In this document: positions 31,423 to 36,085 of the stretch, in pieces
Layout of the letters: the number at the start of each line of letters is the position of its first letter
Position numbering within the stretch: the stretch's first letter is position 1
Source of the DNA: a virus
Length of the DNA: 36,085 bases
Direction: 5' to 3' (one strand)
Virus record (IMG/VR): IMGVR_UViG_3300034062_000768
Coordinates: 1 to 36,085 of that record
Translations under genes and position numbers: made by a program
The notes under the pieces: generated by a model
Databases searched by the model: none
What the model was told of the DNA's origin: nothing
Seen by the model: the letters and a program-made list of their open reading frames with translations, nothing else

Positions 31423-31535
31423 ATCACATACCCCACAACAAAACCAACAACCAAGATCACACACATGACCGCGATGGCAACGGCAGTGTCACCCCAGCCC
31501 CATGCGAACAGGTCTTCAACTTCATCGTCTTTCAT
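31419..31535 (-). CDS. Small membrane protein, 38 residues
   Basis: Encodes MKDDEVEDLFAWGWGDTAVA, then IAVMCVILVVGFVVGYVI. An acidic N-terminus precedes one clear membrane span that runs to the C-terminus, a tail-anchored layout with the N-terminus probably in the cytoplasm. ATG is preceded by AGGAG at 8 bases and overlaps the previous stop (ATGA). No family recognised. Possible target is a host membrane process. Confidence 0.68.
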   Translation of the reverse strand: MKDDEVEDLFAWGWGDTAVAIAVMCVILVVGFVVGYVI

Positions 31536-31822
31536 TTCTTTGCTCCTATTACCGCCAATGCAATTGCTTTCTGTGGGATGTCTGCCACATTGTCTTTGTA
31601 GGTAAAAACATTCCAGCCGCGCTCTTCGGCGATCCTGAGCCGATAGGGAAATGCGTCATACCTCTCCGCAATCGGGCCGATCACGTTCCAGTCTCGGTGG
31701 TCAAAAACTCTACCCACAACCATAATATCGTTACTAACCCATACCTTCCCGTCACTGCTTCTCCACACAATAGGCCACCCAATAGCCAGCGCCAGCGCCT
31801 TGTCGATTTCAATGTCAGTCAT
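31532..31822 (-). CDS. Hypothetical 96-residue protein (weak NinX/DUF2591 resemblance)
   Basis: The protein starts MTDIEIDKALALAIGWPIVW, has RDWNVIGPIAERYDAFPYRL in the middle and a C-terminal hydrophobic helix (IPQKAIALAVIGAKK). The order 'D..LA.A.G..W....W..IGP..E.Y' recalls DUF2591/NinX-type phage proteins, but the match is weak. The start overlaps the previous stop (ATGA). Confidence 0.65.
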   Translation of the reverse strand: MTDIEIDKALALAIGWPIVWRSSDGKVWVSNDIMVVGRVFDHRDWNVIGPIAERYDAFPYRLRIAEERGWNVFTYKDNVADIPQKAIALAVIGAKK

Positions 31823-32043
31823 TTCAATTCTCCTTTGGCTATGGCTGCACGGGCTTTGCTCATGGCTTCTCGGCCATCGTCGCCATACCAATCGCAGTTT
31901 TCGTAAACGTCTTTCAACGCCGCTAGCATCTCCCGATTCAGCGCATGCAAGCGGCGCAGTTCGGCGGCGGCTGTCATGGTCACGCGGTATCCCTCAATGT
32001 TTTCAAGAATCTTTGCCAGCCGTAATGCTTCTGGTTGTGTCAT
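31819..32043 (-). CDS. Hypothetical 74-residue protein
   Basis: The protein is helical and charged: MTQPEALRLAKILENIEGYR, AAELRRLHALNREMLAALKD and SKARAAIAKGELK. It looks like the short helical hypothetical proteins common in proteobacterial phages ('AAELRRLH..N.EML.ALK'). No function known. ATGA overlaps with both neighbours. Confidence 0.72.
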   Translation of the reverse strand: MTQPEALRLAKILENIEGYRVTMTAAAELRRLHALNREMLAALKDVYENCDWYGDDGREAMSKARAAIAKGELK

Positions 32044-32321
32044 GTCAACTCCTTCAGTTGTGCCTGTAAACGTTTGTGAAAGCTATCCTCACCGTCATCA
32101 CAACTCAGCAGCCAATCAATGCGTTGTGCATAAACATAGGCCAGCTTCAACGCCTTCACTGCCTTCTCAAATTCAACGATGGTTTCATGGGTGTAGTGCC
32201 GACCAATGTCTGAACCCCATTCATCCTTCTCGGTACTATCGTTATTCAGGATGGCAGAGCCAATGCTGTCAGCCATGTCCAGCAGATGGTGCTGTGTGTA
32301 GTTAAAGTGTCCGCCGCTCAT
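32040..32321 (-). CDS. Conserved phage hypothetical (MSGGHFNY type)
   Basis: The 93-residue protein begins MSGGHFNYTQHHLLDMADSI and has AYVYAQRIDWLLSCDDGEDS followed by FHKRL. This combination (MSGGHF.Y ... RIDWLLS.DDGE.SFH.RL) is a well-recognised conserved hypothetical of phages; its function is unknown. ATG overlaps the previous stop (ATGA) and its own stop overlaps the next start. Confidence 0.8.
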   Translation of the reverse strand: MSGGHFNYTQHHLLDMADSIGSAILNNDSTEKDEWGSDIGRHYTHETIVEFEKAVKALKLAYVYAQRIDWLLSCDDGEDSFHKRLQAQLKELT

Positions 32322-32581
32322 GTCCGATGCCCTCTGCTTGGCAGGCTGAACGCCACAAGGCTACCTGCCCGTGGCACTTGCTGCGTATAGTCACCATCAC
32401 CAGTACGGTAGGTATCCCGCCGCCACAAGTCGTTGTCAGATGCTTGCACTTCGCCGGGTTGCTTCTCTCGCTCAACGTACTCGCCCATGATCCGCTTGGT
32501 CTGCTTTTGCAACTCAAACCCAGCAGGGCGCACCATGTGAGTCGGTGTGCGGTTAACTTTAATCTCTTCAAGGATACTCAT
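32318..32581 (-). CDS. Hypothetical 87-residue protein
   Basis: The protein starts MSILEEIKVNRTPTHMVRPA, has QKQTKRIMGEYVEREKQPGE and ends with RAGSLVAFSLPSRGHRT. No family recognised. A competing frame through the same DNA is rejected because this one overlaps both neighbours by 4 bases and starts behind GAGGAG. Confidence 0.68.
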   Translation of the reverse strand: MSILEEIKVNRTPTHMVRPAGFELQKQTKRIMGEYVEREKQPGEVQASDNDLWRRDTYRTGDGDYTQQVPRAGSLVAFSLPSRGHRT

Positions 32582-32679
32582 AGCGGACTCTCCTCATGGT
32601 TGTTCGGGTTGAAAGGCAGCTTGCCCATTGGCACGGCTGGTGGCAATTCAGTGGGGAAGGGCCAGACGTTCATGCCCAT
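32578..32679 (-). CDS. Proline-rich micropeptide, 33 residues
   Basis: Encodes MGMNVWPFPTELPPAVPMGK, then LPFNPNNHEESPL. It is proline-rich with no predicted helix. GGAG lies 8 bases before ATG, it overlaps the upstream gene by 10 bases, and its stop overlaps the next ATG. Proline-rich linear peptides often act as binding motifs. Function unknown. Confidence 0.58.
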   Translation of the reverse strand: MGMNVWPFPTELPPAVPMGKLPFNPNNHEESPL

Positions 32680-32978
32680 CGTTTAGTCTCCCAGTTATAC
32701 CGGCGGCTTAACACATAGGCCGCCATCTCGGCGTCGGTCATCGGAATGGTCACTGGCGCAACATAGGTTTCAATGCGTTCGGGGAATGGTTCTGTTCTGG
32801 CGTTCCACTCATCTGCTATCCGTTTGGCGTGTGGCTCAGTCGCCACAACAGCACCAGGTTTTTCCAGAAAATTCAAACAGTTGATGCCGTGCCGATTCAT
32901 CACAGCCCACCAAACTGGCCCAATCTGTTCAGCCCGGTACGGCCCAATACCAAAATACTTTGATGGGATAGCAGTCAT
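32670..32978 (-). CDS. Hypothetical 102-residue protein
   Basis: The protein starts MTAIPSKYFGIGPYRAEQIG, has PVWWAVMNRHGINCLNFLEK and EPHAKRIADEWN (helix), and ends LSRRYNWETKRWA. The 'A..IA..WN' helix after a short beta sheet is a frequent small phage protein pattern. No function known. ATGA overlaps upstream, 10-base overlap downstream. Confidence 0.7.
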   Translation of the reverse strand: MTAIPSKYFGIGPYRAEQIGPVWWAVMNRHGINCLNFLEKPGAVVATEPHAKRIADEWNARTEPFPERIETYVAPVTIPMTDAEMAAYVLSRRYNWETKRWA

Positions 32979-33175
32979 ACTGCCTTCTCCGCATCAGCCA
33001 AGAACTTCCGCAGGCGCTTAATCCTAGCGTCTTCGTAGCTGACCACACTGGTGGCGTACTCCACCGCACTGTGGGCTTCCAAGCGGTGCAGTTCAGCCTC
33101 TGCAAGTTCAGTAGCTGCCATCTCGACTGGCGTAAGCCGCCTACTCATCCTCTTAAATTGTTGCATTAGGGTCAT
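32975..33175 (-). CDS. Hypothetical 66-residue helical protein
   Basis: The protein is entirely helical: MTLMQQFKRMSRRLTPVEMA, ATELAEAELHRLEAHSAVEY, ATSVVSYEDARIKRLRKFLA. It resembles short coiled-coil phage proteins found near helicase genes. No known function. ATGA overlaps on both sides. Confidence 0.7.
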   Translation of the reverse strand: MTLMQQFKRMSRRLTPVEMAATELAEAELHRLEAHSAVEYATSVVSYEDARIKRLRKFLADAEKAV

Positions 33176-33360
33176 GGTCGTTTTCCTTCTTTTAGTATCT
33201 CCATCCGTTCCCGGCTGGCGCGTAAGGTGCAGTAGCGTTGGTGGATGCGCTCTAGCATCTTCACGCGCTTATGTACCGTCTTCTCTTCTTCCAACATAGC
33301 CAGCAGTTGCTCCTCGCCGTACTCGTTAGCTTCCTGATGAAATTTTCGCCAAGTTATCAA
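33172..33360 (-). CDS. Hypothetical 62-residue helical protein, TTG start
   Basis: A basic, helical protein containing ITWRKFHQEANEYGEEQLLA and RVKMLERIHQRYCTLRASRE. The start TTG at 33360 is preferred because GGAG lies 7 bases upstream; TTG at 33381 gives 69 residues with a poorer site. Either way it overlaps the preceding 56-residue gene in another frame (by 35 or 56 bases). No family known. Confidence 0.58.
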   Translation of the reverse strand: MITWRKFHQEANEYGEEQLLAMLEEEKTVHKRVKMLERIHQRYCTLRASRERMEILKEGKRP

Positions 33361-33496
33361 TTCTTTTCTCCAGTTCGGCAATGTGCGCCACCACCTTGTT
33401 GTAAGCCCGCGACGCGCTGTTGTGCGTCCGGGTGCGGATCAAAAGTTCGGCTTGCGCTACTTTAAGCCTTGCCTTCAGTTGTGTGATTCGGTTCAC
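33326..33496 (-). CDS. Hypothetical 56-residue helical protein, GTG start
   Basis: Encodes MNRITQLKARLKVAQAELLI, RTRTHNSASRAYNKVVAHIA and ELEKRIDNLAKISSGS, a charged coiled-coil-like chain. GGAGG lies 7 bases before the GTG, which overlaps the helicase stop (GTGA). Its 3' end overlaps the next gene. Function unknown; it may be a partner of the helicase. Confidence 0.6.
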   Translation of the reverse strand: MNRITQLKARLKVAQAELLIRTRTHNSASRAYNKVVAHIAELEKRIDNLAKISSGS

Positions 33497-34773
33497 TTCA
33501 GTGCCTCCAGTGCGATGTCAGAAATGGCGCGTTTGTCATGGAGCGCCGCCCATATCTTTTCGTCTACGGTCTTGTTCGCCACCATGACGTAACACCACAC
33601 ATCGTGCCGCTGGCCGCTGCGGTGCAGGCGCCCGATGGTCTGCTCGTACAGTTCCAGCGACCAAGGCAACGACAAAAAGATGATCTTGCTGCCGCCATGT
33701 TGCAGGTTCAGGCCGTGGCCTGCCGACTTAGGATGGGCCAGCAGCAGTTCGACCTTGCCAGCGTTCCAGCGTTCAATGGCGTCTGGCTCGTCCAGCGTCA
33801 CGGCGCGAGGGTAGCGGCGCTTGAGTTCGGCCAACTCTTCCTTGTAGGTGTACGCGATGATGGTGTTGGCGTGTTGGTTCTCGGCCAGCAGGTCGTCTAG
33901 GGCGTCAAACTTGGACGTGTCAAACCAGACGGTCGAGTCGCCGTAGACGAACCCGGACGCCATCTGTTGCAGCTTGGCCGTGACCACGCCAGCGTTGACG
34001 GCCACAGCTTGGGCGTCAGGGAACTGCGCTACGAACTCCTTCTTCATCTGGTCGTAGGGCTTGCGGTTGACCATATCGAACCGCACCGGCACAGTGTGCA
34101 GTTGGGGCAGCTTGTCCTTGTACTCGCCCGGCTCCAGCACGAACGTGGCTGGCTTGATCCGCTCCATGACCTGCTCCAGCGCACCTGGGCGCGGCTCCCA
34201 TTGGTTGAAGTCTTTGTTGATCAGGAAGAAGTACTGCTGCTGGAACGCGCCTTTGCTGCGGCCCAGCAGTGACTGATCGACGATCTTGCACTGGCCGAAT
34301 ACGTCCTCCAAGCCGTTGCTGGTGAACGAACCTGTCAAGCCCCACCTTACAGGGCAGTCCAGCATCTTGTTGAGCGCCTTGAACCTAGCCCCGCTGGGGT
34401 TCTTCAGCCGGGTCAGTTCGTCGAACACAATCCCGTCAAAACTTAGCGCAGGCAGGGACTGCAAATTGTCGTAGTTGGTCACCACCACCTCACTGTCTGA
34501 CCGGAACGCAGCCTCGCGCTGTTTAGGCGTCCCCACGGCCACGCTAACGCGCAGGGCTGGCGCCCACAGCCGCGCCTCGGTCGGCCAGACGCTGACGGCC
34601 ACACGCTTGGGGGCCAGTACGAGGAACCGACTGACATGGCCGCTGGTCAGCATGGCCTGCATGGCCGTCAACGTGATGGCGGTCTTGCCTGCCCCGACCG
34701 GCGCCAGGATCATGGCGCGGTCGTTAGCAAACAGGAAGTCCGCCGCCTCATTTTGGTAGGGACGTAAATTCAT
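33493..34773 (-). CDS. SNF2-family / superfamily 2 helicase
   Basis: The 426-residue protein has Walker A APVGAGKT (24-31), motif II DELT (118-121, an SNF2-style variant of DEAH), motif III GLTGS (145-149) and motif VI QTIGRLHRSGQ (378-388). It is shorter than host SNF2 proteins and lacks added DNA-binding domains, as in phage versions. It moves along or remodels DNA and may act with the VRR-NUC nuclease whose gene overlaps its start by 26 bases. Such pairs occur in phages with DUF2800 and family A polymerase. Exact substrate unknown. Confidence 0.92.
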   Translation of the reverse strand: MNLRPYQNEAADFLFANDRAMILAPVGAGKTAITLTAMQAMLTSGHVSRFLVLAPKRVAVSVWPTEARLWAPALRVSVAVGTPKQREAAFRSDSEVVVTNYDNLQSLPALSFDGIVFDELTRLKNPSGARFKALNKMLDCPVRWGLTGSFTSNGLEDVFGQCKIVDQSLLGRSKGAFQQQYFFLINKDFNQWEPRPGALEQVMERIKPATFVLEPGEYKDKLPQLHTVPVRFDMVNRKPYDQMKKEFVAQFPDAQAVAVNAGVVTAKLQQMASGFVYGDSTVWFDTSKFDALDDLLAENQHANTIIAYTYKEELAELKRRYPRAVTLDEPDAIERWNAGKVELLLAHPKSAGHGLNLQHGGSKIIFLSLPWSLELYEQTIGRLHRSGQRHDVWCYVMVANKTVDEKIWAALHDKRAISDIALEALK

Positions 34774-35014
34774 CTACTTGCTCCTTAGTCCACAGCACTG
34801 CGTACTTCTGCTTGAGCCGCGCCATGTCGGCGGCGAAGACCTTCTGGAGCGCGGACAGCCGACCGCCGATGGTCTTGACCTCCACGAACCAGACCGTGCC
34901 GTCGGGCAGGACGATGATGCGGTCGGCTGCGCCGCCGTGGCCGCGCCACTTGTACGCTATGCCGCCAAGCGCTTTGACGCGCTTGACAAGGTAGGCTTCT
35001 ATGTGTTTCTCCAT
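34748..35014 (-). CDS. VRR-NUC domain nuclease
   Basis: The 88-residue protein is a single VRR-NUC domain: E6 in the first helix, GGAADRIIVLPDG (27-39, catalytic D31), WFVEVKT (42-48, E45 and K47) and LSALQKVF (Q57). These fit a PD-(D/E)XK nuclease. Stand-alone VRR-NUC enzymes cut branched DNA such as Holliday junctions, so it may resolve replication intermediates before packaging. No ribosome site precedes the ATG; the predicted promoter would start the RNA next to it. First gene of the leftward operon. Confidence 0.92.
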   Translation of the reverse strand: MEKHIEAYLVKRVKALGGIAYKWRGHGGAADRIIVLPDGTVWFVEVKTIGGRLSALQKVFAADMARLKQKYAVLWTKEQVDEFTSLPK

Positions 35015-35021
35015 GCGACGA

Positions 35022-35051
35022 ACTTTAGCACAGAAAAAAACATTTGCACAA
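35022..35051 (-). promoter_or_regulatory. Promoter of the leftward VRR-NUC/helicase operon
   Basis: On the bottom strand TTGTGC (35046-35051) and TAAAGT (35022-35027), spaced 18 bases, with TG before the -10 (TGCTAAAGT). The predicted start is 35015, one base before the VRR-NUC ATG, giving an almost leaderless message. The -35 overlaps that of the rightward promoter. Confidence 0.5.
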
Positions 35052-35070
35052 AGTTATTTCGTGCTACTAT
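35044..35070 (+). promoter_or_regulatory. Promoter of the rightward replication operon
   Basis: TTGCAC (35044-35049) and TACTAT (35065-35070) lie 15 bases apart, with an extended -10 element (TGCTACTAT). The predicted start is near 35077, at the edge of a palindrome. A normal leader with AAGG precedes the first gene. Confidence 0.55.
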
Positions 35071-35075
35071 TCGTC

Positions 35076-35090
35076 TACCCAATCTGGGTA
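35076..35090. promoter_or_regulatory. Operator-like palindrome at the rightward start site
   Basis: TACCCA and TGGGTA flank the spacer ATC. Its place at the predicted transcription start makes a repressor site plausible; it could also be a 5' hairpin of the mRNA. Confidence 0.5.
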
Positions 35091-35109
35091 ACAACTAAGG
35101 TAAACGAAA

Positions 35110-35400
35110 ATGAAGATCAAAACCACAATCCACATCCATTTCCAAAAACACTCTTGGGAAACTGAGGGTAAGTTCATAGTGTTTTATGTCCAATTGGACG
35201 ACACCACGGATCGCACTTATGTCGGAGCGCAAGAGATTGAGATTGAAGTGCCTGACAACTACGACCCACGCGCGCAGCAGATTGCCGCGCTGGAGACACT
35301 AAAGCAAAAGGTCATGGCCGACTACCACAAGTCTGTGATGGAAATCAACGACCGCATCAGCAAACTGCAAGCCCTGGAGTACGACAATGCAGCACAGTAA
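35110..35400 (+). CDS. Hypothetical 96-residue protein, first of replication operon
   Basis: The protein starts MKIKTTIHIHFQKHSWETEG, has a beta-rich first half (KFIVFYVQLDD, EIEIEVPDNYDPR) and a helical second half (AALETLKQKVMADYHKSVME). It looks like a compact alpha-beta protein seen in phage early regions; no name known. AAGGT precedes ATG by 8 bases. It overlaps the DUF2800 gene by 14 bases, so it belongs to the same operon. Confidence 0.75.
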   Translation: MKIKTTIHIHFQKHSWETEGKFIVFYVQLDDTTDRTYVGAQEIEIEVPDNYDPRAQQIAALETLKQKVMADYHKSVMEINDRISKLQALEYDNAAQ

Positions 35401-36085
35401 GATCGTCGGCGGCTCGACCGCCAAGCGTGTGATGGCCTGCCCCGGCAGCGTGGCGCTGGTCGCCAAGATGCCGCCCCAGGTTGAGAACAAGTACATGGCC
35501 GAGGGTACGGCCCTGCACTCTGCCATCGACTACCTGGTCAACGACGGCGACGCCAGCCCGTACAGCCTGCTCGACAAGAACTTCAACGGTGTGGCGTTGA
35601 GCGAAGACCACTGCGAGAAGCTGATGTCGGCGCTGGCGCTGCTAAACGAAGTCGACCCCAAGGAGGAGATGAACTTTGCTACCGAGACCCGCGTCGGCTT
35701 TGGTGATCTGCTGCCGGGCGTGTTCGGCTCGACTGACCTGATCGGTCGAATCGGCAACCGGGCCATCGTGCTGGATTGGAAGTTCGGTGACGGCGTGATC
35801 GTTGACGCCGAGGAGAACGCGCAGTTGATGTTCTACGCTGCCGCCGCCATGCGGACGCAAGAGTCAGCCTGGGCGTTCGATGGCGCCACTGAGGTTGAGT
35901 GCGTCATCATCCAGCCGCCAGCAGCACGGAGGTGGGTGACGACGCCCGAGCGCATTCGGCAGTTCGAGCGTGATCTGGTGCAGGCCGTTAAGCTGTCGTC
36001 CTTCCCTGACGCGCAGCTTACGGTGGGCGACCACTGCCGGTTCTGCACCGCCAAGCCCATCTGCCCGCAGATGACAGGCGCTGCC
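35387..36085 (+). CDS. DUF2800 / Cas4-like PD-(D/E)XK nuclease, 5' part
   Basis: The first 233 codons of a 374-residue protein that continues at position 1 of the circular map. It carries C18 (MACPGS), GSTDLIG with D117, and VLDWKFG with D130 and K132, the nuclease core D...(D/E)xK, followed by NAQLMFYA, a QxxxY-like motif. With the three C-terminal cysteines this matches Cas4/AddB-like exonucleases with an iron-sulfur cluster, called DUF2800 in phages. Likely role is DNA end processing in replication or recombination. ATG overlaps the previous gene. Confidence 0.9.
   Translation, partial: MQHSKIVGGSTAKRVMACPGSVALVAKMPPQVENKYMAEGTALHSAIDYLVNDGDASPYSLLDKNFNGVALSEDHCEKLMSALALLNEVDPKEEMNFATETRVGFGDLLPGVFGSTDLIGRIGNRAIVLDWKFGDGVIVDAEENAQLMFYAAAAMRTQESAWAFDGATEVECVIIQPPAARRWVTTPERIRQFERDLVQAVKLSSFPDAQLTVGDHCRFCTAKPICPQMTGAA
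36006..36085. repeat. Terminal direct repeat, right copy (circular overlap)
   Basis: Exact copy of bases 1-80. See the left copy; removing one copy gives a 36,005 bp circle with the nuclease frame intact. Confidence 0.95.

Noticed and set aside
32302-32571. Alternative frame over the 87-residue gene in the leftward operon
   Set aside because: It lacks the ATGA overlaps and ribosome site of the chosen frame and has a shadow-like composition.
1-36085. Integrated prophage or lysogeny module
   Set aside because: No integrase, excisionase with certainty, CI-like repressor, att repeats or flanking host genes were found; the ends are an assembly overlap.

Overview
The window is one complete tailed-phage genome of the P22-like podovirus type, opened at an arbitrary point. 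Its first 80 bases (1-80) are repeated exactly as its last 80 (36006-36085), so it closes into a circle of 36,005 bp, and the one gene cut by the ends (a DUF2800/Cas4-like nuclease) rejoins in frame. I see no rRNA, tRNA, CRISPR array, insertion sequence, integrase, lysogeny repressor or phage RNA polymerase. The host is most likely a Gram-negative proteobacterium: the head and portal set is P22-type, start sites carry normal Shine-Dalgarno sequences, and promoters look sigma70-like. An aquatic betaproteobacterium is only a guess.

Layout. (1) A rightward replication operon runs 35110-36085 and on through 1-5792: a small hypothetical protein, the DUF2800 nuclease, a probable ssDNA-binding protein, an HNH homing-type endonuclease, a family A DNA polymerase with 3'-5' exonuclease, and a primase-helicase. 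It ends at a strong hairpin terminator (5820-5844). (2) A leftward operon of small, mostly unknown genes (8380 down to 5843) starts with a SprT-like metalloprotease. (3) A 659-bp gene-free divergent region (8381-9039) is full of direct and inverted repeats, including six copies of a 13-mer, next to AT-rich DNA; it is the best candidate for a replication origin and control region. (4) A rightward late operon (9040-30293) carries terminase, portal, a fibre/spike cluster, scaffold, P22-type coat, gp4-like and gp10-like head-completion proteins, a needle-position fibre protein, DNA-injection proteins, and a lysis cassette of holin and M15 endolysin. (5) A second leftward operon (35014 down to 30255) begins with a VRR-NUC nuclease and an SNF2-type helicase and continues through a tightly overlapping chain of small genes. 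(6) A short divergent promoter region (35015-35109) drives operons 5 and 1 from overlapping -35 elements, with a palindrome at the predicted rightward start.

How it works together. Polymerase, primase-helicase, ssDNA-binding candidate, SNF2 helicase and two PD-(D/E)XK-type nucleases make a largely self-sufficient replication and recombination set. Late genes follow P22 order (terminase, portal, scaffold, coat, gp4, gp10, needle, injection proteins), except that the tailspike/fibre block sits between portal and scaffold. Several genes were too short for standard calling and were recovered here from ATGA overlaps and ribosome binding sites.
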